Source: Calocera cornea HHB12733 (taxonomy: Eukaryota; Basidiomycota; Dacrymycetes; Dacrymycetales; Dacrymycetaceae). Taken from it: a stretch of 64,000 nt of DNA. A program made the position numbers and the translations under genes. Under the pieces are notes generated by a model, which was given only the letters and a program-made list of their open reading frames with translations, was not told where the DNA came from and did not search any database. Of this stretch, positions 31,705-44,405 are shown piece after piece. The stretch's first letter is position 1; every line of letters starts with the position of its first letter. The DNA is taken from the NCBI GenBank assembly GCA_001632435.1, contig KV424022.1, positions 1 through 64,000 of the forward strand, written 5' to 3'.

Positions 31705-34700
31705 ATGTCGGCACCTAGACCGCAAGACATCGAGGACTTGACGACCTCTCCGTCAACCTCGGACGATGTCATCGTCTCGATCCTCCGCGAGCGGTTTCTG
31801 TCTGACAGCATCTACACCGCAGTCGGCAACTCTGCACTCGTAATCGTCAACCCGTACAAGTATGTACCGAGCAACGCCGACAACGTCATGCTCGACTACG
31901 CTGCTGAGTATCGGGATACCGATACGAGCGAGGACCGGCAGCCGAGACCGCCGCATATATTCCAGCTGGCGAACAACGCGTATTTTCACATGAGGAGGAC
32001 GAACATGGATCAGTGTATCTTGATGAGGTGCGCACAAACAATGCTTTCCTAAGACTATATTCCTGACCTGTGACCCAGTGGAGAATCTGGCAGTGGCAAG
32101 AGCGAAGCTCGCCGGCTGGCCATCAAGTCCATCCTCGAGCTGTCCGTCACGAGTCCCGGCAAGAAGGGCTCCAAGCTGGCAACGCAGATCCCGTCCGCGG
32201 AGTACGTCCTCGAGTCCTTCGGCAACGCCCGCACGCTGCACAACCCGAATGCATCCCGGTTCGGCAAGTACACTGAGCTGCAGTTCTCAGAACGCGGCCG
32301 CCTGTGCGGTGTCAAGACCCTCGACTACTACCTCGAGCGATCGCGCGTCGCCGGAGCGGCGGGCGGGGAGCGCAACTTCCATGTGTTCTACTACCTTGTT
32401 TCTGGTGCTTCGCACGAAGAGAGACAACATCTCAAGCTAGTGGACAAGTCGACTTACCGGTACCTCGGGCAGCGGCCTGCTGGAGGGAGGGAGGCGGTGA
32501 CGGAGGACTCGCAGCGGTTCGACCGCCTGAAGACGGCGATGAAGAGCGTCGGGCTGTCGAAGCGACACATCGCACAGTCCTTCCAGCTGCTCGCTGCTAT
32601 CCTCCACCTTGGCAATGTCGACTTCACCATGGACAAGTCGCGCAACGAGGATGCCGCTGTGGTCCGGAACGTCGATGTCCTCGACATCGTTGCTGATTTC
32701 CTCGGCGTGCAGCCACATGCTCTCGAGGCGGTCATGCAATACAAGACGAAACTTGTGCAGAAGGAGCTGTGTACCGTCTTCCTCGATCCCGAAGGTGCAG
32801 CTGGCAACAGGGACGACCTCGCCAAGACGCTCTACTCGCTTCTCTTCGCTTGGATTAACGAGACGATGAACCAGAACCTGTGCCGCGACGACTTCCTCAC
32901 TTTCATCGGTCTATTCGACCTGCCAGGATTCCAGAACATCTCTTCCTCTGCGACACGGACGAACTCCCTCGATCAGTTCTGTATCAACTACGCTAACGAG
33001 CGCCTCCAGAACTGGGTGCAGAAGCGTATCTTCGAGAAGCATACAAAGGAATACGAGGCGGAGGAGATCACCAACCTTATTCCTACCGTGCCATTCTTCG
33101 ACAACTCAGAATGCGTACGACTGATGGCGAACCAACCTGGTGGGCTCATCCACATCATGGACGACCAAGCGAGGAGGCAGCCCAAGAAGAATGACCACAC
33201 TATGGTTGAGGCATTCAGCAAACGCTGGGGCAACCATTCGTCTTTCCGTGTGGGCCAGGTCGACCGCGGCGGCTTCCCGACGTTCACAATCAACCATTAT
33301 GTCGGCCCCGTTACCTACTCCTCGGAATCCTTCCTCGAGCGCAACACCGATGCCCTCAACCCGGACTTCGTCTCCCTCCTCCGCGGCGCCACCCTGAATG
33401 CCGACGAGTCCCCTCCCCTTCATATGGGCGGTAGCGACGTTACTGGCTCCATCAATCCCTTCATCCGCGGCCTGTTCTCCGGCAAGGCGATTGCGACACA
33501 AGCGCATCCCAACAACGAGGAGACGATCGTAGCTGCCCAGCAGCCTGTCAAGCCTATGCGCGCTCCCTCCACTCGTAGAAAGCAGTCTGTACGCCGGACG
33601 CGTCCCTCCCAGCAGGTCACATCCCCTACTGTGCCCGAGGACGACGACGATGCGCCACAAGAGATCAAGTGCGTTGCAGGCGAGTTCCGTACCGCTCTCG
33701 ATGTACTCTTCGACACTCTGGACGAGACCCAGGCCTGGTTCGTCTTCTGCGTGAACCCGAATGATTCACAACTGCCGAACCAGATGGAGGGTCGCGGTGT
33801 CAAGGCACAAGTTCGGAGTTTGGGCTTACCGGAGATCTCTAAGCGGCTGGTTATTTCATTCGAGGCCAACATGACGCCCATCGAATTCTGTGATCGTTAC
33901 AAGAGCCAGATGATTATGTTGGGCATCGGTATCGAGGATGACTTCAGGGAAAGGATCCTCAAGACACGTGATGCCCTCGGCCTGGATGAAAATGATGTGG
34001 TCATCGGAAAGCACAAAGTCTTCCTCAGTCATGTTGCCTTCCACTTCCTCGAGAACCATCTTCGTGCCACCGATGCCGATGAACAGAAGCGCAACCGCAT
34101 GCGGGAAGTTGAGCGGGAGGAGATGGAACGGCCCGCCTTCGATCCCTTTGCGCCTTATACATCGCCAGATACCGAGGAGCCCGAATCGGCCGGCATCTAC
34201 AGCAACCCGTATTCCGCCCGAACTTCGTCTTCTGCACCTCTCGTCCTGAACGCTGCTCCTTTCCGTGGTCATACGCTGGAAGACGGCACGACCGACGATG
34301 GTCGCTCATACCGCAGCGGCACCGAATTTGACACGCGCAGCCGCATGACAAGCCAAAAGGATGAGGTCATGTCCGTTACCTCTTACGCACCCACCCACAA
34401 TATGTTCCAGAATATGGACAAGCAAGCCATTCCTGAAAAGGAGGCTCTTCCTGGCGAAGCGTTGGAGGGAGAGACGACGGAGGACATCCGCGAGTCTGTT
34501 GGTCGACGTCGCTGGGTATTCTTCTGCTGGATGCTCACTTTCTGGATCCCGAGCTTCCTCCTAACCACCATTGGGAGAATGAAGCGGATGGACATTCGCC
34601 AGGCTTGGCGCGAGAAACTGGCTATCAACATGATCATCTGGTTCATTTGCGGTTGCGCAATCTTCGTTATCGCCGTTCTAGGCAATCTTATCTGTCCCAC

Positions 34701-37684
34701 CCAGTTTGTCTTCAGTACAAGCGAGCTGCAGAGCCATTCGTTCCAGAACAACCCAACTCAGGCGTACACGGCTATTCGTGGCGAAGTCTTCGACCTCACC
34801 ACATTGGCGGCAACCCACTTGACCGCCGTCTCCGTCGTACCAGAGAAGCTGGTCACGAACTACGGTGGCCAGGATGCGACCTCTCTGTTCCCCGTTCAGG
34901 TCAGCGCCCTCTGCAACGGTGTATCTGGCTCGGTCAACCCGTACGTTGTCCTCGACTCGTCCAACACGACAAACATATATGCCCAATACCACGACTTTCG
35001 TGCTTTCACCAACGACTATCGCCCTGATTGGTACTTCGAGACGATGGTGATGATGCGCTACAAGTTCCGCGTTGGGTTCATGGGCTACGTGCCGAACGAA
35101 ATCAGTGACATGGCTTCCAGCGGGCGAGCCGTTGCGATCTACAACGGCGAAGTCTACGAAATGACGAGCTACATGAACATCGGTCCCCAGGTCAAGGTTC
35201 CTGATGGATTCACTCCGCCGGGCGACATCAACAAAGATTTCATGGCGCAACAGGTGTTGGACCTCTTCACGTACAACAGTGGTCAAGACATTACCAAGCA
35301 GCTGGACTCTCTCAATATGGATGCCGGTGTACTCGCCGATCAGAAAACGTGCCTTCGCAATCTCTTCCTCATTGGTAAGGTTGACAACCGAAATTCGCCT
35401 CAGTGCCTGTTCGCGAACTACATTCTGCTTGCCCTTTCGGTAATGATGGTGGCCATCATCGGCTTCAAATTCTTGGCTGCTTTGCAGTTCGGTTCCGCTC
35501 GCGCACCCGAAGATCATGACAAGTTCGTCATTTGTCAGATTCCTTGTTATACCGAAGGCGAAGACTCGCTCAAAAAGACGATCGACTCTGTGGCCAAGCT
35601 GCGATATGATGACAAGAGGAAGCTCTTGTTCATCCTTTGCGACGGTATGATCGTCGGTTCGGGTAACGATCGTCCCACTCCTCGCATCGTCTTGGATATC
35701 CTGGGCGCAGACCCAAATCGGGACCAGGAGCCCCTCAGCTTCCTGTCCCTGGGTGAGGGCACAAAGCAGCACAACATGGGCAAAGTTTACTCCGGTCTGT
35801 ACGAATGCGAAGGACACGTCGTGCCTTACATTGTTCTCGTGAAAGTTGGAAAGCCAACTGAGCGACAGCGTCCCGGCAATCGTGGAAAGCGTGACTCTCA
35901 GATGGTCCTCATGCACTTCTTGAACAAGGTCCATTTCAACTCGCCGATGAATCCTCTCGAGCTCGAAGTCTATCACCAGATCAAGAATGTTATCGGAGTG
36001 AACCCGACCTTCTACGAGTATTTGTTCATGGTGGATGCAGATACGACGGTCGATCCGTTGTCATTGAATCGACTCATCTCTGCAATGATGCACGATAAGA
36101 AGGTTCTCGGTGTCTGTGGTGAAACGGCGCTCTCGAATGCCAGACATTCAATCGTCACGATGATGCAGGTATGAGAGAGAACATTTTGCAGTACCGGGCG
36201 CTAACTGAGGATACAGGTATACGAGTATTTCATCTCACATCACATGGCAAAGGCATTCGAGAGTCTTTTCGGATCCGTCACGTGCTTGCCCGGTTGTTTT
36301 ACCCTGTATCGCCTTCGAACCCCGGACAGCAAGAAACCATTGTTCATTTCGAACCAAGTCATTGAGGACTACTCGGAGAACCGTGTCGACACCTTGCACA
36401 TGAAGAACCTGCTCCATCTCGGTGAAGATCGTTACCTGACGACGCTTCTCCTGAAGCACTTCCCGAACTACAAGACACAGTTCATTCGTGATGCGCATGC
36501 CTGGACTATGGCGCCCGATGAGTGGAAGATCTTGCTGTCGCAGCGACGTCGTTGGATTAACTCCACTGTGCACAATCTTGCAGAACTCGTGTTCTTGGAG
36601 CGCCTCTGTGGTTTCTGCTGTTTCTCCATGCGCTTCGTTGTGTTCATCGACCTGCTCTCGACCCTCATTCAACCAGTCACGGTTGCGTATATCGTGTATC
36701 TCATCTATCTTGTGGCCGGAGAACACAAACCCTTGCCAACCATTTCCATCGTACTGCTGGCAGCCGTATATGGTGTTCAGGCTCTTGTGTTCATTGTGCG
36801 CCGGAAATGGGATATGGTCGGCTGGATGATCTTCTATATTCTGGCAATCCCGGCGTTCTCGTTCTTCCTCCCGCTGTATTCCTTCTGGCGGATGGACGAT
36901 TTCTCGTGGGGTGCGACTAGGGTCGTCCTGGGTGAGAAGGGCAAGAAAATGGTCGTGCACGACGAAGGCAAATTTGAGCCCAAGTCAATCCCTCTCAAGT
37001 CTTGGAGCGATTTTGTATGTCCAACTTTCCATTCATGATGCCACATATACTGATGTCGTTGCTCAGGAAAACGAGCTCTGGGACAAGGAGTCGAATCACT
37101 CTATCGGATCTTGGGTACCACCAAAGGTTGACTTCAACGGTAAGGAGGATTACGAATCTCGAGCAGATTCCGTATATGGTCGCGAGACCTACTACGATCC
37201 CGATCCATATGCTCGCAGTCGTGCTCCCAGCCAGAACATGATGCATCCTGGTGTTGGGCCTTTCGCCTCGGGTCGCAACTCCCCAGCTGGCGCCGGATCG
37301 ATCCATCCCTCGATGCGTGGCCAATCGCTTTACGCCGCGAACAATTATGCTGGGTCTCGCCCTACAAGCGCGGTCATCTATGACCCTCCCGAGGGATACC
37401 CGCCCAGCTATCCTCCTAGCCGACAAACCTTCTCTCGTCTACCGTCTGCCCAGTCTGGGCTCGCCAACGTGTTGAACTACGACGATCAAGTGGCCAACGA
37501 TGGGTTACCTTCGGACACGGAAATCGAGACCGCCATCCGGGATATCCTGCGCGATGCCGATCTCAATACGGTCACCAAGCGTGGCATTCGGCAGCAGTTG
37601 GAGCGCGTGTTCGGTGTCGATCTTGGTGCGAAGAAGTCATTCGTCAATGGAACAATTGACCGTCTCCTGCTCAATCCGGTTTGA
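31705..37684 (+). CDS. Class V chitin synthase with myosin motor-like domain
   Basis: Four exons: 31705-32027, 32079-36168, 36217-37014 and 37067-37684, giving 1942 residues. Residues 1 to about 760 form the myosin-like motor: P-loop GESGSGKSE near 112, switch-like ASRFGKY and [13 protein letters not shown] Ser/Thr-rich linker and two membrane segments near 900-1000 follow, then a cytochrome-b5-like region ([13 protein letters not shown]). The glycosyltransferase-2 catalytic core has [22 protein letters not shown] and the chitin synthase signature QRRRW. C-terminal membrane helices and a DEK_C domain ([11 protein letters not shown], then NGTIDRLLL) complete it. The enzyme polymerises UDP-GlcNAc into wall chitin at hyphal tips. 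The motor domain targets or retains it at the plasma membrane. Length and order match the fungal class V type, which keeps P-loop and DEK_C, unlike class VII. Introns are 48-52 nt. Confidence 0.95.
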
Positions 37685-38512
37685 GACAGCTAAAGACTGT
37701 CCGGGACTCTATTCCCATTCTACATAACCTTAATGCTGTGCATGGTCTGTCGATGAACCCTCTCACTTTCTCTTACGCAACGCATCATAACTGTACTGTT
37801 ATCATCACCACGGACTATCCCATTACCATCAGTCTATCTTGCATTTATGGACTCTCCTAGAACAATTATGCAAAATAGTCATAGCATTTGAGACGGAACT
37901 GGGCATCCCAGCTTGCTGGCATGATGGGCAATGCTTCGAACACGCGCCCGGTGATTGTTCTGGGGTCTACATTGCGCACCGGGTATCTGCATCTGATCCC
38001 GTGCATACGTAAAAGGCTATCCACCCTTTGGGCGGCAGTGCAATGCAGAATGCTCATGAATCCAGCCATACTGGTCGAATCTTTGTAATTCTGCCAGTAT
38101 CTCGTTCTGGTTTTGGTCTTGATCTGTCAAGACGGGCCTAGGCAGTCGACTGCCGGGATTCGGTATGACATAAGCTGTCGAAACGACGGTTAACTGCCGG
38201 GATTGCCGATAGCTGATGATATCGATTAGGCGCCGATAGTCCCGAGGCATTCGAACACGAGGGTAGAAAGGGAAGTTAGACTTCCTGCCAGCGCATTGTA
38301 TCTCTGCGCAGCCTCGGCTGCCGGATCCGTGCCGAGGACCGCCTGGCCCCTTACATCCCCTGGTCGCGTCCGCATACCATTTGACGCTCGTTCGTCCCAT
38401 ACCATCATCATCGCCCCCCACCCTCGACCCTGCATAGCGTCGCCCCCCCGCCCCGCTTGTATACCCCGGGTCGCTGTACTTTGTCACCTAACGTTGACGT
38501 GGCTGTTGGTCC
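37685..38512. other. Gene-free region between chitin synthase and TF
   Basis: 3' flank of chitin synthase and 5' region of the next gene, with a GC/C-rich block (38400-38470, CCCCCCGCCCCGC type) just upstream. No supported ORF. Confidence 0.45.
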
Positions 38513-40943
38513 ATGGCACCGACCATGGTGGGCACCCAACAACCCCCGGCTTTCACTGTTCGGCCTCAGCCTCAGGCTCCGTACGTCCCGCGAGGCGTTT
38601 GCCAAGTGAAACATCCTCTGATATTATTTATATAGCGGCCAGCTGAGTGATAAGAGAAAGCGAAAGGAGGCACCGCGAGAAAAGACAGGTATGTTAGCTC
38701 TTGTATATGCAAAGCTCCTGGACGGGTGCTTGATAAGGATATGTAGGCTGCTGGTCCTGTCGCATCCGAGGCAAGGTGAATATTGGACTCCATGAAGTAT
38801 GACATCTGTTCACGTCGACCTAGAAATGCCTCGGCCGTGACCCTGCTAATCGCAATGTGTGTACGATATGTAACAAGCTGGGTATCGACTGCTTGGGTTG
38901 GGGACCAAAGATCCCTGACGAGCTGGATGTATGCACTGTGCCTGACAAATCTGCAGCTTACTGACATTCGTCTTAGAAAAAGTACTGGAAGAGCAAGTGG
39001 ACGACCGACCTGGATGCTAGAGGCAAGATCAAAGGGAGAGCGCGCAATATCCCCAACAACAGAACAAGAGGACCAGGAGGAATGCATCCCCCCCATGACG
39101 GTTCCATGGACGACCTCGATATGCCCGATGGGATGGATGACGACATGAACGAGCTGGGCGAGAATGTCGGCGATGGCATCACGAACAGCGTCAACTTGTT
39201 ACCTCCCCCTTCCTGGAACATCCCTGCTGGACCAGATGGCGCCTTGAACGGACACTTGTCTAGTGAGCACTCTAATCGCAGATTTCTGGCGTAGCCCGTC
39301 CTTACAGTACAATAGCGGGCTTCTCCGGTTTGAGCCTGACCGGCATCGGCGGAATTACTCCATTTGGAGTACAAAATCCGACCGCTGGCCCGAGTATGAG
39401 TACTTCGCCGGAATCGTCCTCATCCAATGGTATAGTGAGCGGCCTGCACCTTAACACTGTCGATCTGTCGCAAGGCCTCGATCCGTTCACAGCGAGCACT
39501 GCGTCTTCGACAGATGCCAGCGCGATGCTGTTCTCGGCCGAGGACATGCCCGCATCCGCGTCCAACTTTGACATAGCGGCTCTCGCTGGCGCGGCTACCA
39601 CCCAATGGGAAGCGACTGAGGACGACCCCATCCCTGAGATTTTCACTGAAAGAACCGGCTCCAACATCAGGACCGCTAATACCATTATGTCACCGTTGGC
39701 GCCTCCTGTGATGGACGACGCATACGAGTGGATGTGGTTCCAGCAGTACCAGAACGACACGCGGCCGATGCAGTATCTTGTCCACGACACCACTTCGACA
39801 CACATGCTGCAGAACGTGATGGATCATCTGGCGGCTTCCTTCAGTCCCGCGGTCATGGCCTATCTTGCTGCGGTCAGACAGAAGCAGCTTTTCCCAGCTT
39901 GGGAGCTGGGCGATGCGATCAAGTTCCGCAACAAGGTGTTGAACAAACTGCGCGATGACACGGGACCCAAGGACGAGAAGAAGGCGATGACTGCACTCCA
40001 CATGGTTTCTGTTTCTCTCTTCGATGGCTGCCGGCCAGCTTGGCAACCATTTTTGGATTACGCTCGCGACTGGCTCGAGCAGCTGCACTCGAAGCAGGAC
40101 GTGCGAGCTGCTTTGAGTGCGGCAGATCCACTCACGTCTTTCGCGTCCAAGACGACGATGTGGATGGACATCTTCGGTGCTATCTCTCAGCAAACGGCGC
40201 CTCGGTTGCTAAGCATGTACCGCGTTCTGTTTGCACCCACGAGCACTGGCATGGCGTGGATTGATGCGTTTGCGAATCCTCGAGTGGTCGACATGTACGC
40301 GTTTGTCATCTCGTGCATTGTATCCGACTGATCCCTCTCCAGGGACTCGACTATGGGAGCTGAGAACAACGTTATGCTTGCATTTGCCGAGACAGCCGCG
40401 CTCGACGCTTGGAAAGCGTGGCAGAAGTCAAAGCAGTCCCTCAGCATACCCGACCTAGTAAAGCGAGGCGAGAGGATCATGACGATCCTTCGTCAGCCGT
40501 ATGGAGGAACCTCACCGCGCGCGTTCATTGGACCATTGCCGACGCAGAGCCCACAACAGCTCATGTCATCCGTCTTCCGATCATCGGCAAAAATCTACCT
40601 GCACACCGTTATCTCCGGTTTCAACCCTGCAGTCCCGGAGATCCAGGAGGCTATCGGCGAAACAGTCACCTCGCTCGCTACCTTGCAGAGCACGGATGAG
40701 AAGCCGTACGACCGCTCGCTGGTGCTACCCCTTTTCATCGCTGGAGTGATGACGGACGACCTCGGCCAGCGCACGTTCATCGTGAACCGATTCGCGAACA
40801 TCAAGGATGTCGCCGTCGGCAATTGTGGCCAGATTTTGGAGCTGATCCAAGCGGTCTGGGAGCGACGCCAGATTTCTCCTGGTGTGGAGGTCAGCTGGCG
40901 CGAGGTGATGCAGGAGAAGGGGATGAAGCTGCTTTTCGTCTGA
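38513..40943 (+). CDS. Zn(II)2Cys6 fungal transcription factor
   Basis: Seven exons: 38513-38580, 38636-38688, 38747-38775, 38824-38928, 38977-39262, 39316-40294 and 40343-40943, giving 706 residues. A basic run KRKRKEAPREK precedes the zinc cluster, built across exons 3-4 as C-x2-C-x6-C-x10-C-x2-C-x6-C (GCWSCRIRGKKC, then CTICNKLGIDC). The x10 loop is longer than the common 5-9. A linker helix (KKYWKSKWTTDLDARGKI), an acidic DDLDMPDGMDDDMNE stretch and a Ser/Thr-rich region follow. The helical C-terminal regulatory half (SMYRVLF, GAENNVMLAFAETAAL, RSSAKIYLHTVISG) resembles Fungal_trans_2. It is a nuclear DNA-binding regulator whose target genes cannot be told from the sequence. The acceptor of intron 5 must be AATAG at 39315; the earlier TACAG gives a stop. 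Confidence 0.88.
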
Positions 40944-41125
40944 TTCGCGCGCGTATTGCTGAATTGCAAAAGATAAACTGGTTTGGATTTTCTATTTGGG
41001 CTCTGTTCTCTGTGTCTCTTTATCCGATAACGACGTGTTCTGTCAGTTTATGTATTTATTGGCGGCGCTGGGGAGCTGAGAGGAGGCGATGTATCAATAA
41101 TACATGCGTTGTGCTGCTTGTTCTG

Positions 41126-43623
41126 TCACCTGTTTCCGCCGGTCACGGCGCCCTCAGCGAGGCTTCTGTTCGCTAGCCAGCGATTCAGCATGGCCAGCGC
41201 TTCCTCTGGTTTGTCATAAGGTACCTGCGAAGCCGTCAGCGGGACACGGTCATGGACGGGAAGAGGCTGCTCCAAGATTCCCGCGGAGCGCGCTGACTCA
41301 CCATATGCCCCGCCGCTTCGACCGTAGCGAACGTGAGCCCCCTGGAGCGCTTAGTGAGTCCTGCATGGCGGCCGCCGACGTTCCAGGGTTCGAAGGAACG
41401 GGAAGTGTACTCGGCCTGCCCGCCCCACTCCATCGCTTCCACCCAGCGGGAGTTTCCAACCTGCATCAAGCGTCAGATTTCGCTAGATTCGGGGATAGGG
41501 GACGGCGAGAAGAGCGGGGACAGCTGGGAAAAGATAAGAAGATGAAGAGATAGAACGCACCCAGTTAGCGACATAGTCGTACGTGCCTGCGTAGATGAGC
41601 ACATCGACCCCCCGCTCGAGCAGGCCCGCGATATAGTACCTTCCCATCCTGTCAGCACCTCCCCACCCTGGTTTGGAAGGGGGACACCCACTGATTCGGG
41701 TGCATCTCATCCAAATTATTCGCAACTGCCTGTCTCGTGAGCGCTTCCTTCCTAGGAAAGGAGCAGGAAAGGAGCGCACAAGCCGTCCCCACGTCCAGAT
41801 CGCCATACGTCCAGTTCTTTGCCTGCGGGTCAACGCCGAGCAGCTCGCGCATGTCCACCCGGTTCAGAAGCGCAAAGATGTCGTTCATGATCGGGTAGCA
41901 GGCTATAACGGGGTCGTCGTCGGTTGGACATGTCTGTGCTCTGGGTCAACCCGGCCGCCAGGCCATCCTCCTCCAACCCGAGCTTTGTCCTGGGCGACAC
42001 AACCGGCTGGACGGCGAGAAGTAGCCACGCACCTGAACCACGTTGTACGGGTTCCTGCCGGACGCCCAGGTAGGCATCTCCAGCTCCTGCTGGCAGAACA
42101 TTCGGGCAGCGCCGCACGCGAGCTCGTCCAGGATCGTCACGCACGACTCCTGAAGCATGCGTTGGCAGCGGGGGACCTAAGGGCGGGTGAAGGGTTAGCT
42201 ACGTCCGCACGCTGTGCTCGTTACCTCGTAGCGGTGACAAGAGGTGGCGACACTGGGACGTCGAGGAGGGTGGGTGGGAAGAGAGGACGTAGACAGACGT
42301 ACAGCCCGCTTCATCCGCACGCAGCGCTCGATATCCAGGTACGGCGGGACGCTCACGTTCGTGCACGCGATGTCGTAGTAGCTCGGCATCATCCTGCCGG
42401 CGAAGAAGCTGTCAGCGTCCTTTGCTCTGTGCTTCGCTCGGGCTGCTTCCTCCTCCATCTTCCGTTCTCCAGCCCGTCGCCGAACAGCTCGGCGGGAGCG
42501 TGTTGCTCACTAAACCCCTCGCCACCTCCGCTGCCGCCCCAGCTTGTCCAGGCAGGAAAAGCGCACTCACGTAGGCACATCAGTATACCCGTTCCCGATC
42601 AGCACCGACCTCAAGTTGATAGGCGTCAAGCCCTGCGCGTCGGCGCGCCTGTTCTGGTCCACGATCCACGAGGCGTACATGGGGATGTACCTGCCCTGCG
42701 GAGCGCCAGCCCAATGCCCAACGACAGACAGCAGCACGTCAGCGCCTCGCTCCATGCAGCAGGAGCAGCATTAGTGCAGGACAACACACTACGCACCGCG
42801 TACGATTCCCCAGCAATATGGAACTCCCTCCCCGCCCAGCCCCTAGCTTCCAAAAGCGCCTGCAGGAAAGCCCACACATCCCCGCGCGCATCCTCGCTCC
42901 TGCCTAGAGGCTGCTGGCTCTCGTCTGACCAGGAGAAGCCGACACCCGACGGCTGGTCGAGGAAGAGGATGTTGGAGTGGGCGTTCCAGGAGTAGGGGTT
43001 GGGGGTGGTGCGGTTGCTGTTGCTGTTGCTGGAGGGGTGGGGGCGGCATGGGCCTAGTTCCTGGAGCAGGCCGACTGCGGAGGACCCCCCGGGGCCGCCC
43101 GTGAGCCATAGGAGGAGCGGGTCGGTCGAGGGGGAGGCGCGGGAGTCGAAGTACTACAGTGTGGAGGAGCAGCTTGCGGGGTCAGAGGAGGGGAGGGGCG
43201 TACGTAGAAGAACAGGTGCCGCGGGCCTACGTCTACGTAGCCCGTATATGCACTGTGGGAGGGTCAGCATACATAGTGACTGGCTTGCAGCGCCGGCGGG
43301 CGGGGAGCGACCCCTCCCCCTGAGCAGGGCAAAGACGAGGCAAGGGAGCGGGCTGCGGCCCGCCCAGGTGGGCAGAGCAGGGAGTGAGGGACGCACGCAG
43401 CGCTCGGATCGCACCACTCTGTACGCTTGATGCGCACTGAGTGCAGCGGGAAGGCCGGGTGGGAAAAGGTCGTCCATTCCGTTGTAGGGAGGGCGGAGAA
43501 GTCGACTTGCGGGACGGCGTAGGATGGCAGGGCGGGACCACTGGGCTGGACATGGACCTGGAGTGGACGCTGGGAGGCGCTCGCCCGGAGGACGAGGAGC
43601 AGGAGTGGGAGGTGCAGCAGCAT
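41126..43623 (-). CDS. Secreted serine carboxypeptidase (peptidase family S10)
   Basis: Ten exons: 43623-43397, 43252-43204, 43153-42797, 42695-42571, 42393-42303, 42176-42033, 41933-41692, 41648-41561, 41460-41302 and 41224-41126, giving 526 residues. The N-terminus [17 protein letters not shown] is a signal peptide. Family signatures are WCDPSA...[35 protein letters not shown], the nucleophile GESYAGRYIP (Ser, split by intron 3), [14 protein letters not shown] (catalytic Asp) and [19 protein letters not shown] (catalytic His). It removes C-terminal residues from peptides at acidic pH in the vacuole or outside the cell. Several conserved Cys (C-TNV, C-QRM, C-VTI) suggest the usual disulfides. 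Introns 1 and 4 are long for this genome (about 144 and 177 nt). All phases close. Confidence 0.92.
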
Positions 43624-44405
43624 CAGCGCGCGGGGGTGGCAACCTTACAGTACAGGCTGGGTATCGAGCTCAATTGTGCGCGCTTTAGTACGCTTTAGTA
43701 CTCGCACAGCTCGCCCATGGAGCCTGAGCGACCAGCATCATTGATCATTGGGCGCATCGACCCAGACAGGCAGAGAATGACTCACTCTGCGCCAGGCTGC
43801 ATCGCACGATGACGTCCTGCGTGAGCAAGCATCCGCGCACTCAGGCTGCGCTGGCTGGAGGAGGCTGTACTGCAGACGATTGGGCTGCTGTTGATGAATA
43901 GGAGGGATATGCCAGCGCGGGCGCGGGAGTGGATAGTCTTCAGGTGCGGGACGGCATAGTAAGGGACGAGACGGTTGTCCAACTCCCGGTGCAAGCTTGG
44001 ACCGGGTGCAAGGGCGAGTCCAGCATATGATAAATAGATTGCCCAACCCCCCGGCAGGGGGTATTATACTAGTACATACATGCATATTGTGACTTGTAGC
44101 CAATAGTCAAGCCGATGATCGAGCCAAGTTGAGAGCCAAGAGCCAAAAGCCACTGAGGAGCCAGAGGGCGTATTACGTGTGCGTACATTTTCCCATTTTC
44201 TGCATCGTTCGCCGTCGCACCGTGCCCCATCTTTGTCTGCACAACATCGAAGCCCCGACCTCCCAGCACAACCTTCCCGCCCCCGCCCCGCCCCTCCGCG
44301 CCCGCGGCTCTCCCACCAACAGCCACCGCGCCAGGCACCAGTGCCCGCCCTCCGCCCCCCTCACTGGAAGTTCGGAACCGGGAGCGGCATCCCCCCCGCC
44401 CTGAG
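43624..44405. other. Gene-free region between carboxypeptidase and F-box gene
   Basis: Contains short minus-strand open stretches (for example 43738-44103) without family motifs, codon-use support or sensible splice partners. Treated as the upstream region of the carboxypeptidase gene and the 3' flank of the F-box gene. Confidence 0.45.

Noticed and set aside
43738..44103. Minus-strand ORF with a LVPYYAVPHLK stretch, vaguely like the carboxypeptidase propeptide
   Set aside because: The similarity is limited to a few residues, no other S10 motif is present and the frame breaks at once.
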